A stretch of 64,000 nt of DNA from Enterobacter sp. C2 (GCF_019880405.1 NZ_CP082269.1:4030001-4094000), one strand, 5' to 3'; shown: positions 9,543-19,964, counted from the stretch's first letter. The notes: generated by a model not told the origin, from the letters alone. Translations and numbers: made by a program.

Positions 9543-11369
9543 CTACTCATCGTCGCCGTCGACGTGCTCCCGAATGAGGGTCATAAACGGCTTGCCGAAG
9601 CGCTCGAGCTTGCGCATCCCGACGCCGTTCACGCTGAGCATCTCGCTGGCGGTAATCGGCATCTGCTCGGCCATCTCGATCAGCGTGGCATCGTTGAACA
9701 CCACGTAGGGGGGAATGTTCTCTTCATCGGCAATGGCCTTACGCAGTTTGCGCAGTTTGGCAAACAGCTTGCGGTCGTAGTTGCCGCCGAATATTTTCGG
9801 GTTTGCCCGCGCCTTCACCACCACCACGCGCGGCACGGCAAGCTGCAGCGGGACCTCGCCACGCAGGAACGGACGCGCGGCCTCGGTAAGCTGTAACGCC
9901 GAGTGCTGGGCGATATTCTGCGTCACGACGCCAAGGTGGATCAGCTGGCGGATCACGCTCACCCAGTGTTCCGTTGTGTGATCCCGACCTTCGCCATAGA
10001 TCTTGAGCTTGTCATGACCCATGTCGCGAATACGCTGATTGTTCGCGCCGCGTAGCACTTCAACCACGTAGCCCATACCGAAACGCTGGCCGACGCGGTA
10101 GATAGCCGACAGCGCTTTCTGGGCGTCCACCAGCCCGTCGTAGCGACGCGGCGGGTCGAGGCAGATGTCGCAGTTGCCGCACGGCTCCTGACGCCCTTCA
10201 CCAAAGTAGTTCAGCAGCACCAGACGGCGGCAGGTCTGCGCTTCGGCAAACGCCCCCATCGCGTTGAGCTTGTGGCGCTCAATATCCTGTAGCTGACCAG
10301 GCGGCTTCTCCTCCAGGCATTTACGCAGCCAGCCCATATCTGCTGGATCGTAAAACAGCATTGCCTCGGCAGGCAGGCCATCACGCCCGGCGCGGCCGGT
10401 CTCCTGATAGTAGGACTCAATGTTGCGCGGGATATCAAAGTGCACCACAAAACGCACGTTGGGTTTGTTAATCCCCATTCCGAACGCCACGGTAGCCACC
10501 ACGATCTGCAGATCGTCGCGCTGGAACTTCTCCTGCACGTCGGCACGAATGCTGTTATCCAGCCCGGCGTGATAGGCCCCGGCGCTAAAGCCACGGGCCT
10601 GCAGGCGCGCGGCGGTATCCTCTACCTTAGCGCGGCTGTTGCAGTAGATGATGCCGGATTTGCCTCGCTGCTCCTGAACGTAGCGCAGCAGCTGATCGAG
10701 CGGCTTAAATTTCTCCAGCAGCGTATAGCGAATGTTAGGACGGTCGAAGCTGCTTACCTGGATCAGCGGATCGCGCAGCCCGAGCAGATGCACAATATCG
10801 CTGCGGGTGGTGTCATCCGCCGTGGCGGTCAGCGCCATAAAGGGCACAGCGGGGAAGCGGGCGCGCAGCTGGCCGAGCGCGGCATACTCGGGGCGGAAAT
10901 CGTGCCCCCACTGTGAAATACAGTGCGCCTCGTCAACCGCCACCAGACGGAGATCCCAGTGCGCGAGATGCTCAAGGAAGTTATCCAGCATCAGGCGTTC
11001 TGGGGCAATGTAGAGCAGGCGGATCTGGCCGCTGCGACAGCCCGCCATAATGCCCTGCTGCTCCTCCCGGCTCTGGGTGGAGTTGAGGCAGGCGGCGGCC
11101 ACACCGTTCGCCAGCAGCTGATCGACCTGATCTTTCATCAGCGATATCAGCGGCGATACCACCACCGTCAGACCGCTTTGTACCAGCGCCGGAATTTGAT
11201 AGCAGAGGGATTTCCCGCCGCCGGTCGGCATGACCACCAGACAGTCGCGCCCAGCGAGCACGGTCTCAATGATGGTCTGCTGGCCCGGACGGAACTGCTG
11301 GTAGCCGAAGGTGTCCCGCAAAACCTGCCCTGCCCCCGACTCCAGATTCAATACTTCCGCCTGCGCCAC
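9543..11369 (-). CDS. recQ: ATP-dependent DNA helicase RecQ
   Basis: RecQ is a 3'-5' helicase of the RecF recombination pathway. Motifs seen: Walker [13 protein letters not shown] in [14 protein letters not shown], arginine finger region [12 protein letters not shown], zinc-binding cysteines in the RQc region (CRR ... CGNCDIC), and a C-terminal HRDC domain. I chose the GTG at 11369 ([12 protein letters not shown]) because it reproduces the E. coli start and length (608 versus 609). An ATG at 11390 would add seven residues and has AAGG close by, so it remains possible. It follows pldA by about 35 bp. Confidence 0.96.
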   Translation of the reverse strand: MAQAEVLNLESGAGQVLRDTFGYQQFRPGQQTIIETVLAGRDCLVVMPTGGGKSLCYQIPALVQSGLTVVVSPLISLMKDQVDQLLANGVAAACLNSTQSREEQQGIMAGCRSGQIRLLYIAPERLMLDNFLEHLAHWDLRLVAVDEAHCISQWGHDFRPEYAALGQLRARFPAVPFMALTATADDTTRSDIVHLLGLRDPLIQVSSFDRPNIRYTLLEKFKPLDQLLRYVQEQRGKSGIIYCNSRAKVEDTAARLQARGFSAGAYHAGLDNSIRADVQEKFQRDDLQIVVATVAFGMGINKPNVRFVVHFDIPRNIESYYQETGRAGRDGLPAEAMLFYDPADMGWLRKCLEEKPPGQLQDIERHKLNAMGAFAEAQTCRRLVLLNYFGEGRQEPCGNCDICLDPPRRYDGLVDAQKALSAIYRVGQRFGMGYVVEVLRGANNQRIRDMGHDKLKIYGEGRDHTTEHWVSVIRQLIHLGVVTQNIAQHSALQLTEAARPFLRGEVPLQLAVPRVVVVKARANPKIFGGNYDRKLFAKLRKLRKAIADEENIPPYVVFNDATLIEMAEQMPITASEMLSVNGVGMRKLERFGKPFMTLIREHVDGDDE

Positions 11370-11404
11370 GTTAACCCCATCTGCCTTCAAAAAATGACTC
11401 TGCC

Positions 11405-12274
11405 TTAAAAAAGATCGTTAAGCATAACGCCCACGCCTACGCGTGTCTGGTTAAAGTTGTAATCAATTAATGATTCACCGTAACCGCTGTAAACCTGGGT
11501 ATACAGACGTACGTGCCTCGTGACTGGATAGCTCAGACCCAGCTCGGCGCCGCCGTAGCCGGTGTTCCAGTTGTACTGCCCTTTAGCACTCAGAATGGCC
11601 TCACCCAGTTGGTAACCGACTTTGAGCTGGTAGTAGCCCATATACTTGGTGATATCCGGGTTATCATCGGTGTCGCCCACCACGAACCACGGTTTTACCT
11701 CTACCAGCCAGTTAGCATTTTGTGCCATCAGGCGGCTATAGATGCGGTTCCAGCTGCGGGAGGTCGGATCGGAGCGGCCGTTAGAGTCGTGATTGTACCC
11801 GAACTCGACGTCGCGCAGCGTCCAGCCTGCCAGTTCATAGTCGGTAGCGAAGCCGAGGAACAGCTGCGGCTCGTAGTTGGTTTCACGAAATGGCGAAGAT
11901 TCACCGCTGTTAGAGAGCTGCCACCAGGACTTCTGCGTATAGGAGGCGCCCAGCACCGAGTTTGGCCCAATGATACCGCGCCAGAACGGGAATGCCAGGC
12001 TGAGCTGGAATTTTACCTCATCTTTGCGCGCGTTATCGGACCAGTTGTAGGTGTTGATCGCCTCTTTGTTGAGATCGCTGGTCACCGTATAGAGCAGATA
12101 GTTAGACTCATACGGATAGAGCGTAAAGGGGTTATCGTGCTCCTGTAACATATTCGCGATGATGCTGCCGCGTACCGCTGGCGCATCGTGTACTGCTTTA
12201 ACCGTGGCTTCCTGCGCTAATGCTGTAAAAGGCAGTGCGATGGCTGACAAAAACCAGGGCAGATACGTCCGCAT
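11405..12274 (-). CDS. pldA: Outer membrane phospholipase A
   Basis: PldA is a calcium-dependent phospholipase in the outer membrane, a 12-stranded barrel that dimerises to act. The ATG at 12274 (after AGGAGAG) gives 289 residues, the E. coli length, with a signal peptide ending ALAQEATV. The catalytic serine and histidine lie in the conserved [19 protein letters not shown] block, and the protein ends in aromatic [11 protein letters not shown], a beta-signal for outer-membrane insertion. It heads a likely pldA-recQ-rhtC transcript. Confidence 0.97.
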   Translation of the reverse strand: MRTYLPWFLSAIALPFTALAQEATVKAVHDAPAVRGSIIANMLQEHDNPFTLYPYESNYLLYTVTSDLNKEAINTYNWSDNARKDEVKFQLSLAFPFWRGIIGPNSVLGASYTQKSWWQLSNSGESSPFRETNYEPQLFLGFATDYELAGWTLRDVEFGYNHDSNGRSDPTSRSWNRIYSRLMAQNANWLVEVKPWFVVGDTDDNPDITKYMGYYQLKVGYQLGEAILSAKGQYNWNTGYGGAELGLSYPVTRHVRLYTQVYSGYGESLIDYNFNQTRVGVGVMLNDLF

Positions 12275-12434
12275 CGGTTTTGCTCTCCTGACCAAAATTG
12301 TTGAGATGGGTAATATTCAGACACCTATTTTACATCTTTCTATAAACGCTGCGCAGCTATCGTTTCCGAAAGTGGAAAACAACAATTAAGAAGCATAAAA
12401 TCAACAACTCATTAACTACCGGACGCATAAAATA

Positions 12435-12902
12435 ATGTCAGCCGTTCTTACCGCCGAAGAAGCGTTACAGCTGGTGGGCGAAATTTTTGTTTATCACATG
12501 CCGTTTAACCGCGCGCTGGGTCTGGAGCTGGATCGCTATGAAAAATCCTTCGCCCAACTCAGCTTTAACAACCAGCCGATGATGGTTGGCAACTGGGCGC
12601 AAAGCATTCTTCACGGCGGAGTCATCGCCTCTGCGCTGGACGTTGCGGCAGGGCTGGTCTGCGTCGGCAGCACACTTACCCGCCATGACACCATTGCTGA
12701 AGAAGAGCTGCGTACGCGCCTCGCAAAGATGGGGACCATCGATCTGCGCGTCGACTATCTGCGTCCTGGGCGGGGCAATCGCTTTACCGCGACCAGCAGC
12801 CTGTTGCGGGCGGGTAATAAAGTTGCCGTGGCCCGGGTTGAGCTGCATAACGAAGAGCAACTCTATATCGCCAGCGCCACGGCAACCTACATGGTAGGTT
12901 GA
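12435..12902 (+). CDS. yigI: Hotdog-fold acyl-CoA thioesterase
   Basis: The protein has 155 residues, identical in length to E. coli YigI, a medium- and long-chain acyl-CoA thioesterase of the PaaI-like hotdog family. The conserved segment around [19 protein letters not shown] contains the HGG active-site loop and the helix that holds the catalytic acid, and the C-terminal strand ends [10 protein letters not shown]. It is divergent from pldA and 56 bp upstream of rarD. Confidence 0.93.
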   Translation: MSAVLTAEEALQLVGEIFVYHMPFNRALGLELDRYEKSFAQLSFNNQPMMVGNWAQSILHGGVIASALDVAAGLVCVGSTLTRHDTIAEEELRTRLAKMGTIDLRVDYLRPGRGNRFTATSSLLRAGNKVAVARVELHNEEQLYIASATATYMVG

Positions 12903-12958
12903 GACGGTGAAATCGTTTAACATGCTGTTACTTTTTGATGACGGATTTGGATGTTCCG

Positions 12959-13852
12959 ATGGATGCTAAGCAGACGCGGCAGGGCGTATTACTCGCTCTT
13001 GCCGCTTATTTTATTTGGGGTATCGCACCGGCGTACTTCAAGCTAATCGACTATGTTCCCGCCAATGAGATTTTTACCCACCGGGTTATCTGGTCGTTCT
13101 TTTTTATGGTGGCGCTGATCAGCGTGAGCCGCCAGTGGTCACGGCTGAAAAACCTGCTGCGCACGCCGAAGAAGATCCTGCTGCTGGCCCTCTCGGCACT
13201 CTTGATCGGCGGTAACTGGCTGCTGTTTATCTGGGCGGTCAATAACCATCACATGCTGGAAGCCAGCCTCGGCTACTTTATCAACCCGCTGGTCAATATT
13301 GTGCTGGGTATGATTTTTCTCGGCGAACGCTTTCGTCGCATGCAGTGGCTGGCGGTGATCCTTGCCGCCTGCGGCGTACTGGTGCAGCTCTGGACCTTTG
13401 GCTCACTGCCGATCATCGCCCTGGCGCTGGCGTTCAGCTTTGCCTTCTACGGCCTGGTGCGTAAGAAAATTGCCGTCGATGCCCAGACCGGTATGCTGAT
13501 CGAGACCCTGTGGCTGCTGCCGGTCGCCGCCGTCTGGCTGTTTGGCATCGCTGATAGCCCTACCAGCCATATGAGCAGTAACCCGTGGTCGCTCAACCTG
13601 CTGCTGATGGCAGCGGGCGTGGTAACCACCATCCCACTGCTCTGCTTTACCGGTGCGGCTACCCGTCTGCGCCTTTCGACGCTCGGCTTTTTCCAGTACA
13701 TCGGCCCGACGCTGATGTTCCTGCTGGCGGTCACCTTCTACGGCGAGATACCGGGCATGGACAAGATGGTGACCTTTGGCTTCATCTGGGTAGCGCTGGC
13801 CGTATTCGTGATGGATGCTCTCTACACCCAGCGCCGGATGCGTAAAATATAA
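12959..13852 (+). CDS. rarD: EamA-family inner-membrane permease
   Basis: The ATG at 12959 gives MDAKQTRQGVLLALAAYFIW and 297 residues, like E. coli RarD (296). A TTG/ATG pair 21-24 bp upstream keeps the frame open, but the family N-terminus supports the later start. Ten hydrophobic segments are present and the HHMLEASLGYFINPLVNI segment is typical. It is named for chloramphenicol sensitivity in Pseudomonas; the substrate is not established. Confidence 0.93.
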   Translation: MDAKQTRQGVLLALAAYFIWGIAPAYFKLIDYVPANEIFTHRVIWSFFFMVALISVSRQWSRLKNLLRTPKKILLLALSALLIGGNWLLFIWAVNNHHMLEASLGYFINPLVNIVLGMIFLGERFRRMQWLAVILAACGVLVQLWTFGSLPIIALALAFSFAFYGLVRKKIAVDAQTGMLIETLWLLPVAAVWLFGIADSPTSHMSSNPWSLNLLLMAAGVVTTIPLLCFTGAATRLRLSTLGFFQYIGPTLMFLLAVTFYGEIPGMDKMVTFGFIWVALAVFVMDALYTQRRMRKI

Positions 13853-13860
13853 CCTGTCTT

Positions 13861-13880
13861 CCCCTCTTTACAGAGAGGGG
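13861..13880 (+). terminator. Hairpin after rarD
   Basis: A perfect 7-bp stem CCCCTCT/AGAGGGG with a 6-base loop lies nine bases after the rarD stop. There is no following T tract, so it may only stabilise the transcript end. Confidence 0.4.
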
Positions 13881-13989
13881 AATGCGCTCTCGTCGTCACT
13901 TGCGCCCTACCAAAGTTTGTAGTCAACAATTAACAATTGCTTCCCATTTTAATACTATCCTTAATACCTTTCAGCCAAAGTCTTATAAT

Positions 13990-14394
13990 ATGTTCTATAA
14001 ACTATTCGTTCCTACTAATAGTGGTAGGATTTCACGCGGCCTCTATATTGCCGCCTTTTTAGTTATTAATATCCTCGCGCTATTTTTATATGCCGAGGTC
14101 GAAAACGCTATGGTACTCATAGCGGCAACACTTTTCTTTCAGTACCTCGTGATCAACATTAATTGCTGCCGACTGCGTGACAGTGGCTTCAAAAAAATAG
14201 TGTGGTATGTCTTACTTACCATTGTCGTATTTATCGTTGCTCTGTTAGCCGACATGAATGAAGAGTATGACGTGACAGGCAGCGGCTTTAGGATCTATGT
14301 GGCGTGGTATTTTATCTGCTTTATTGCGCTGATTTTGGCCCCCACAGAGGGAAAGGATCCTGCACCACATAGCGATACTCATAGCAAGGAATAA
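13990..14394 (+). CDS. Small DUF805-like inner-membrane protein (yigG position)
   Basis: The frame is open from 13882, but the ATG at 13990 (MFYKLFVPTNSGRISRG) begins the recognisable part: SGRISRGLY followed by several hydrophobic segments and CCRLRDSGFKKIVWYVLL, which matches the DUF805 pattern of a conserved R-L-x-D-x-G loop between membrane helices. The result is 134 residues. Base composition is visibly more AT-rich than the flanking rarD and corA. It is followed four bases later by a DUF2628 protein gene, so the two are probably co-transcribed. E. coli has yigG at this place, but I cannot confirm homology. Function unknown. Confidence 0.7.
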   Translation: MFYKLFVPTNSGRISRGLYIAAFLVINILALFLYAEVENAMVLIAATLFFQYLVININCCRLRDSGFKKIVWYVLLTIVVFIVALLADMNEEYDVTGSGFRIYVAWYFICFIALILAPTEGKDPAPHSDTHSKE

Positions 14395-14398
14395 CATT

Positions 14399-14779
14399 AT
14401 GAAACACGACTATATGAACGACCCTTCCATTAGTGATAAATGGAAATTCCGCTTCTCATTTCTCGACAAAAATGGTGTGCCGGGCTTCTGGGGAAATACC
14501 CCTGAATGGAAAGCGGCTTATAAGAAGTTGACCTTTGGTCAGCGTCTAAAAGTGGCAATGAACTTTTATGCTCTCTTTTTCTCCGTCATCTATTTGCTGA
14601 TTCTGGGCCTGTGGAAAAAAGCAGTCGTCGTTATCTTATTACAAATTTTAGTCGGCTTTATTGTGTTCCTGACCGATTTTGGCTGGCTGGGATCGGTGGT
14701 GTCGTTATGGGTCGCCTTCCGCACGAACATTTGGTATTACCAGAAAGTGGTGCTTAAACAGCAGGACTGGGGCCTGTAA
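14399..14779 (+). CDS. yigF: DUF2628 inner-membrane protein, YigF-like
   Basis: The protein has 126 residues. A soluble N-terminal part (SISDKWKFRFSFLDKNGVPGFWG and PEWKAAYKKLTFGQRLKVAMNF) is followed by two hydrophobic helices and FRTNIWYYQKVVL, the DUF2628 arrangement. E. coli YigF is the same length and occupies the same place between rarD and corA. The start ATG is four bases after the upstream gene. No function is known. The gene is AT-rich compared with its neighbours. Confidence 0.7.
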   Translation: MKHDYMNDPSISDKWKFRFSFLDKNGVPGFWGNTPEWKAAYKKLTFGQRLKVAMNFYALFFSVIYLLILGLWKKAVVVILLQILVGFIVFLTDFGWLGSVVSLWVAFRTNIWYYQKVVLKQQDWGL

Positions 14780-14816
14780 GAGGATCACGGCGGTTCACTC
14801 AGAACCGCCGTGACAT

Positions 14817-15767
14817 TTACAGCCAGTTTTTACGTTTGAAGTAGAGATAGGGCGCCAGCCCGGCGAGCATCATAAAGACGATCGCGCCCGGATAGCCGAA
14901 GCTCCAGTGCAGCTCTGGCATAAACTCAAAGTTCATCCCGTAGCTGGAAGCCACCAGCGTCGGCGGCAGGAACACCACCGAGACCACCGAGAAGATCTTG
15001 ATGATTCGGTTCTGCTCGATATTGATAAAGCCCATCGCCGCCTGCATCAGGAAGTTGACCTTCTGAAACAGGGATTCGTTATGCGGCAGCAGGGATTCGA
15101 TATCGCGTAGGATCTCCCGAGCCTGCTCCAGCTGACTGCCCGGCAGACGCGCCTTACGTACCAGGAAGTTAAGGGCACGTTGGGTATCCATCAGGCACAA
15201 ACGCACCTTCCAGCCGATATCCTCCTGCTCCGCCAGCGCAGAGAGCGCCTCGTCATACTCATCGCCCTGCTGGCCTTCCATAATGACGCGGCTCAGCTTC
15301 TCCAGATCGCTGTAGATGTTCTCGATCTCGTCCGCCAGCTGTTCGATTTTGGTCTCAAAGAGATCGAGCAGCAGCTCGTAGGCGTTACCGTCAACCATCG
15401 CCTGGCTGCGGGCGCGCATCCGATAGAGGCGAAATGCCGGCAGTTCACGCTCGCGCAGGGTAAACAGGCGACCGTCGCGAATGGTGAACGCCACCGTCGA
15501 GTTACCGGCGTGATCCTCTGCATCTTCAAAAAAGAAGAAGGAGTGGATATGCAGCCCGTCCTCATCCTCAAAGAAACGCGCGGAGGCTTCGATATCCTCC
15601 AGCTCAGGACGCGTCGCAAGGCTCTGGCCAAGATCCGTCTGCACACGGTTACGTTCATCATCGTCCGGCTCGACCAGATCCACCCACACGGCATCGATCA
15701 GGGTAGGTGCCTCTTCAACCTCGAGACGGGTCAGACGGTTATTTTCCAGTTGAAATGCGCTCAACAT
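14817..15767 (-). CDS. corA: Magnesium/cobalt/nickel channel
   Basis: CorA is the main constitutive Mg2+ channel of the inner membrane, a pentamer. The ATG at 15767 gives 316 residues, the E. coli length. The large cytoplasmic funnel domain fills about residues 1-250, then two C-terminal membrane helices flank the selectivity signature [10 protein letters not shown] near residue 280, and the protein ends KRKNWL. The frame upstream of 15767 is unsupported. A leader of about 200 bp upstream holds a short ORF. Confidence 0.98.
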   Translation of the reverse strand: MLSAFQLENNRLTRLEVEEAPTLIDAVWVDLVEPDDDERNRVQTDLGQSLATRPELEDIEASARFFEDEDGLHIHSFFFFEDAEDHAGNSTVAFTIRDGRLFTLRERELPAFRLYRMRARSQAMVDGNAYELLLDLFETKIEQLADEIENIYSDLEKLSRVIMEGQQGDEYDEALSALAEQEDIGWKVRLCLMDTQRALNFLVRKARLPGSQLEQAREILRDIESLLPHNESLFQKVNFLMQAAMGFINIEQNRIIKIFSVVSVVFLPPTLVASSYGMNFEFMPELHWSFGYPGAIVFMMLAGLAPYLYFKRKNWL

Positions 15768-16120
15768 GACCGGGACTCCCAATACAAAAATTATCGGACA
15801 GTTCGGTGGGCACACAGAAACAAATTGGGTTTCAGACCATTAAACAGCCTGACTCAGCGCGACGGGAATTATTGTCGCTGACAACCACTAAGGCCATCAG
15901 CGCGAGGAGATAGCCTTAGGAGTTGTTCCTGAATGACAGGGAATTGAGCCAGCATCTACTGGGTGTGTCCAAGGCGAATGTCCTCTTAGCGTGATCGTGC
16001 GCGCATGTTACGCCAGCTAAAATATGGCGTCAACACGCAACGGAACGCTGAAGAGCAATAATTGGCCTTCAGCGTTTAAGGGTAGCAGAGTATTACAAAA
16101 TAATGATATTTTTCTGAATG
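15768..16120 (-). promoter_or_regulatory. uvrD-corA intergenic region: corA leader
   Basis: This 353-bp gap carries no large gene. On the minus strand it should hold the corA promoter and 5' leader. I see an 18-codon leader ORF (15916-15972), overlapping short frames closer to corA, and at 16044-16076 a 10-bp stem (AACGCTGAAG/CTTCAGCGTT) without a T tract, about 45 bp after the uvrD stop. In Salmonella the corA leader is known to couple translation of a 17-codon ORF (corL) to Rho-dependent termination. Confidence 0.5.
15916..15972 (-). CDS. corL: Candidate corA leader peptide (corL-like)
   Basis: A TTG codon at 15972 preceded by AGAGGA at a good spacing opens an 18-residue frame, MDTPSRCWLNSLSFRNNS, ending at TAA (15916). 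Its size and place, about 150 bp upstream of corA, fit the 17-codon corL ORF of the Salmonella corA leader, which modulates Rho-dependent attenuation. The sequence identity with corL is from memory only. The start codon is not ATG. Confidence 0.45.
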   Translation of the reverse strand: MDTPSRCWLNSLSFRNNS

Positions 16121-18283
16121 TTACACTTCTTCCAGCCGCGCATAAGCGGCTACCAGCCATTTAATCCCCTGGCCCTGGAAGGCCACCTGCAGACGGCTAT
16201 GCTCGCCGCTGCCCTCAAGGTTGACGATGGTGCCTTCACCAAATTTCGGATGACGCACCCGCTGACCGAGCTTGTAGCCAGAGTCGTTCTGCGTCACCGG
16301 CGTCCCCATACGCTGATGGTTCACCGGGCGGCTGATGCTGGCGCGCAGGCGCACCTCTTCCACACAGTTTTCCGGTAGCTCGCCGATAAAGCGTGATGGA
16401 CGGTGGTAAACCTCTTTGCCATACAGACGGCGGGTTTCAGCATAGGTCAGCGTCAGCTTCTGCATGGCACGGGTCACGCCGACGTAGGCCAGACGGCGCT
16501 CCTCCTCCAGCCTGCCGCCCTCATCAAGGGACATCTGGCTGGGGAACATCCCCTCTTCCATGCCGACGATAAAGACCTGCGGGAACTCCAGACCCTTTGC
16601 CGAGTGCAGGGTCATCAGCTGCACCGCATCCTGCCAGGTATCGGCCTGCCCCTCGCCCGCTTCCAGCGCCGCGTGGGAGAGGAACGCCTGCAGCGGCATC
16701 AGATCTGCGTCTTCGTCGTTGTAGCTAAACTGGCGCGTTGCCGTCACCAGCTCCTCTAAGTTTTCGATACGTGCCTGGCCCTTTTCGCCTTTCTCCTGCT
16801 CGTACATCATCCACAGGCCGGAGTCTTTGATCACCCGGTCGGTCTGCACGTGCAGCGGCATATCGGCGGTCTCCTGGGCCAGAGCGTCGATCAGCTCAAG
16901 GAAACGCTGGAGCGCATTGGCGGCGCGGCCGGCCAGCGCCCGCTCCTGCAACAGCTCCCGGCTGGCCTGCCACAGAGTGAGCTGGCGATCACGCGACGCC
17001 TGGCGCACCACGTCGAGGGTGCGATCGCCAATGCCGCGCGTCGGTGTATTCACCACGCGCTCAAAGGCCGCGTCGTCGTTGCGATTGGCAATCAGGCGCA
17101 GGTAGGAGAGAGAATCTTTGATCTCCTGGCGTTCGAAGAAGCGCATGCCGCCATAGATACGGTACGGCATGCCTACCTGCAACAGCGCCTCTTCCAGCAC
17201 GCGCGACTGGGCGTTGCTGCGGTAGAGGATCGCGCACTGCTCCAGCGCGCCGCCGCTCTCTTGCCAGGTCTTGATGCGGTTCACCACGAAGCGCGCCTCG
17301 TCGAGTTCGTTGAACGCGCAGTAGAGCGAAATGAGCTCGCCGTCGAGGCCCTCGGTCCAGAGCTTTTTCCCGAGGCGACCGTTGTTGTTCTCAATCAGGG
17401 CGTTAGCCGCGCTGAGAATGTTGCTGGTCGAGCGGTAGTTCTGCTCCAGGCGGATGGTCTCTGCGCCGGGGAAGTCGTTGAGGAAGCGCTGGATGTTTTC
17501 AACCTGTGCGCCGCGCCAGCCGTAGATAGACTGGTCGTCGTCGCCCACGATCATCACCTTGCCGGTATCCCCCGCCAGCAGACGGATCCATGCGTATTGA
17601 ATATTGTTAGTATCCTGGAATTCATCCACCAGGATGTTGGTAAAGCGCTCGCGGTAGTGGTTGAGAATATGCGGCTTGTTGAGCCACAGCTCGTGAGCGC
17701 GCAGCAGCAGCTCGGCGAAGTCTACCAGCCCGGCGCGATCGCACGCCTCCTGGTAGGCCTGATAGACCTTCTGCCAGGTCTGCTCAACCGGGTTACCAAA
17801 GCTCTGAATATGGTGCGGGCGGATGCCTTCGTCTTTCTGGCCGTTGATGTACCACATCGCCTGCCGCGGCGGCCACTGCTTCTCGTCGAGGTTCATGGCC
17901 TTGATCAGACGACGCAGCAGGCGCAGCTGATCTTCGCTGTCGAGGATCTGAAAATCCTGCGGCAGGTTAGCGTCCAGGTGATGGGCGCGCAGCAAGCGGT
18001 GCGCCAGCCCGTGGAAGGTGCCGACCCACATGCCGCCCTGGGTGGTGCCCATCAGTTGGCCGATACGGTGGCGCATCTCTGCCGCCGCTTTGTTGGTAAA
18101 GGTTACGGCCATAATCGAGTACGGCGAGCAGTTCTCTACGCTCAGCAGCCAGGCGATACGGTGAACCAGCACGCGCGTCTTACCGCTGCCTGCGCCCGCC
18201 AGCACCAGCATGTTGCTGCGCGACGCGGCTACGGCGTCACGCTGTTTGTCATTAAGGCTGTCGAGCAGGTAAGAAACGTCCAT
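16121..18283 (-). CDS. uvrD: DNA helicase II
   Basis: UvrD is the superfamily 1A 3'-5' helicase of nucleotide excision and mismatch repair. The ATG at 18283 (MDVSYLLDSLNDKQRDAV) gives 720 residues, the E. coli length; a second ATG two codons upstream is not needed. Visible motifs: Walker [10 protein letters not shown], motif II VDEFQDTN, DDDQSIYGWRGA, QNYRST, and the C-terminal GIKWLVAAYARLEEV. A LexA box lies 35 bp upstream, so it belongs to the SOS regulon. Confidence 0.98.
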   Translation of the reverse strand: MDVSYLLDSLNDKQRDAVAASRSNMLVLAGAGSGKTRVLVHRIAWLLSVENCSPYSIMAVTFTNKAAAEMRHRIGQLMGTTQGGMWVGTFHGLAHRLLRAHHLDANLPQDFQILDSEDQLRLLRRLIKAMNLDEKQWPPRQAMWYINGQKDEGIRPHHIQSFGNPVEQTWQKVYQAYQEACDRAGLVDFAELLLRAHELWLNKPHILNHYRERFTNILVDEFQDTNNIQYAWIRLLAGDTGKVMIVGDDDQSIYGWRGAQVENIQRFLNDFPGAETIRLEQNYRSTSNILSAANALIENNNGRLGKKLWTEGLDGELISLYCAFNELDEARFVVNRIKTWQESGGALEQCAILYRSNAQSRVLEEALLQVGMPYRIYGGMRFFERQEIKDSLSYLRLIANRNDDAAFERVVNTPTRGIGDRTLDVVRQASRDRQLTLWQASRELLQERALAGRAANALQRFLELIDALAQETADMPLHVQTDRVIKDSGLWMMYEQEKGEKGQARIENLEELVTATRQFSYNDEDADLMPLQAFLSHAALEAGEGQADTWQDAVQLMTLHSAKGLEFPQVFIVGMEEGMFPSQMSLDEGGRLEEERRLAYVGVTRAMQKLTLTYAETRRLYGKEVYHRPSRFIGELPENCVEEVRLRASISRPVNHQRMGTPVTQNDSGYKLGQRVRHPKFGEGTIVNLEGSGEHSRLQVAFQGQGIKWLVAAYARLEEV

Positions 18284-18317
18284 TGGCACCGCCGGGAGAG
18301 AGGGGCCGTACAGACCC

Positions 18318-18333
18318 CTGTTAATATATACAG
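18318..18333. promoter_or_regulatory. LexA (SOS) box of uvrD
   Basis: CTGTTAATATATACAG fits the LexA operator pattern CTGT-N8-ACAG exactly, with an AT-rich centre. It lies 35-50 bp upstream of the uvrD start, where E. coli uvrD also carries a LexA box. Confidence 0.85.
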
Positions 18334-18345
18334 ATTATCTGGTGA

Positions 18346-19062
18346 TTATATCAGCGAGGTCAGAGATGCCAACCGGGAAATTTCAACGTGGGGTAATAAG
18401 CGACTGTCGGTCGCGGTCAGCAGGCTAACGCCTTCCGGTTTGATCCAGCAGGCCTGCATCCCGCAGCGGATCGCGCCCGCCACGTCGGTGGTGAGGTCAT
18501 CGCCCACGTGCAGGATCTCGCCCAGCGGCAGGGAGAGCTTCTCCGCCGCCCGATGGTACATATCCTGATGCGGCTTCGAACGCCCGTCCGGGCCAGCGCG
18601 CAGGACAAACTCAAAGTAGTCGCCGAGGCCAAAGCGCTCCGGCTGCGCATTACCGTTGGTGATCGCTACCAGCGGCCACTTTTTGGCCAGCGCCGCCAGC
18701 GTATCGTGCGTCGCCTGCGGGACATCGATCCGGCTGCGCCAGATAGCAAAGTTTGCCATCGCCGCCGTGGCCCCCTCTTGCGCCTCTTCCGCGCTTAGGC
18801 CAGCATCCAGCATGGCGCGCTCTATCGACCGCCGCCGCCACTCTGTAACGTCATGGTAAATATCCGGCTCGCTTTCACGCAGCGCCTGCCGCAGCCGGTG
18901 GAAATCGGTATTCTGCAGATGGTTAAGTGAGGGGTGATAGTTTTGCACAAAGGTCAGCGACTCGTGCTCGGTCCGCAGGATCACCTCACGGTTATCGTAC
19001 AGGGTGTCATCAAGGTCAAAGGTCAGGGCCGAGATCTGACCCAGTGGACGATAAAAACGCAT
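18346..19062 (-). CDS. yigB: HAD-superfamily FMN/5-amino-6-ribitylamino-uracil phosphatase
   Basis: The protein has 238 residues, equal to E. coli YigB, a cytosolic HAD phosphatase that dephosphorylates the riboflavin precursor and FMN. Motif I is [10 protein letters not shown] near residue 16, the second motif is AITNGN, and the C-terminal motif is [14 protein letters not shown]. It shares one base with the xerC stop (start ATG at 19062), so the two are translationally coupled. It is the last gene of the dapF-yigA-xerC-yigB series before uvrD. Confidence 0.94.
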   Translation of the reverse strand: MRFYRPLGQISALTFDLDDTLYDNREVILRTEHESLTFVQNYHPSLNHLQNTDFHRLRQALRESEPDIYHDVTEWRRRSIERAMLDAGLSAEEAQEGATAAMANFAIWRSRIDVPQATHDTLAALAKKWPLVAITNGNAQPERFGLGDYFEFVLRAGPDGRSKPHQDMYHRAAEKLSLPLGEILHVGDDLTTDVAGAIRCGMQACWIKPEGVSLLTATDSRLLPHVEISRLASLTSLI

Positions 19063-19964
19063 TATTTCCCCCGTTTGGCGCGTGGATGCGCCGCGTCGTA
19101 CACCGAGGCAAGGTGTTGAAAATCAAGATGGGTATAGATTTGCGTGGTGGATAAGTTTGCGTGACCCAGCAGTTCCTGCACGCCGCGCAGGTCGCCGCTC
19201 GACTCCAGCATGTGGGTGGCAAAGGAGTGGCGCAGCTTATGCGGATGCACGTGGCTGTTCAGCCCCTGCTTAATGCCCCACTCGGCAAACCGCTTCTGCA
19301 CGTTGCGTGCCGAAATACGCTTGCCGAGCTTCGACAGAAACAGCGCGTCTTCATCCGTACCAAACAGCCCGCGCAGATCCAGCCAGTGTTCAATCCAGAT
19401 GACCGCGTTGCGGCCTATCGGCAGACGACGCTCCTTGCTGCCTTTGCCCAGCACCCACACCTCACCAGTGTCGAGATCGAGATGGCGGATGTCCAGGTTT
19501 ACCAGCTCAGACAGACGCAGGCCCGCGCCGTACATCACCTCCAGCATCGCCCGGTCGCGCACGGCCAGCGGATCGTTAAGATCGATATCCAGCAGGCGGT
19601 TAACGTCATCAACGTCGATATTTTTCGGCAGGTGGCGCGGCGCTTTCGGGGCAGATATCCCCTTCGCCGGGTTGGCCACCAGTTCGCCCTGGCTTACCAG
19701 CCAGTCAAAAAAGCTGCGCAAAGCCGAGAGCCGCAGCGCGAGGCTTGCTGCGCCCAGCCCCTTACGTCGGCTCTTCACCGCAAAGCTGCGCACTACAGCG
19801 GCATCGCATTCCGGCCAGCTCTTCACGCCGCTCTCATCCGCCAGCGTAATAATGGCAGCGAGCTGGCGCTCATAGTTCAGCAGGGTAATGGGACTCAGCT
19901 GCCGCTCAACGCTCAGGTAGCGCAGAAAACGGGTGACCAGCGGCTGCAGCGGCGAGTCGATCAT
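19062..19964 (-). CDS. xerC: Tyrosine recombinase XerC
   Basis: XerC acts with XerD at dif sites to resolve chromosome dimers. The protein has 300 residues (E. coli 298). The N-terminal SAM-like core-binding domain covers about 1-100. The catalytic set is present: Arg in [13 protein letters not shown], Lys in [10 protein letters not shown], His/Arg in [14 protein letters not shown], His in [17 protein letters not shown] with the nucleophile Tyr. It overlaps yigA by 4 bp and yigB by one base. Confidence 0.98.
   Translation of the reverse strand: MIDSPLQPLVTRFLRYLSVERQLSPITLLNYERQLAAIITLADESGVKSWPECDAAVVRSFAVKSRRKGLGAASLALRLSALRSFFDWLVSQGELVANPAKGISAPKAPRHLPKNIDVDDVNRLLDIDLNDPLAVRDRAMLEVMYGAGLRLSELVNLDIRHLDLDTGEVWVLGKGSKERRLPIGRNAVIWIEHWLDLRGLFGTDEDALFLSKLGKRISARNVQKRFAEWGIKQGLNSHVHPHKLRHSFATHMLESSGDLRGVQELLGHANLSTTQIYTHLDFQHLASVYDAAHPRAKRGK

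Noticed and set aside
16850-18568. A 572-codon open frame on the plus strand opposite uvrD
   Set aside because: It is the antisense shadow of the GC-rich uvrD gene: no ribosome site, low-complexity composition and no recognisable family.
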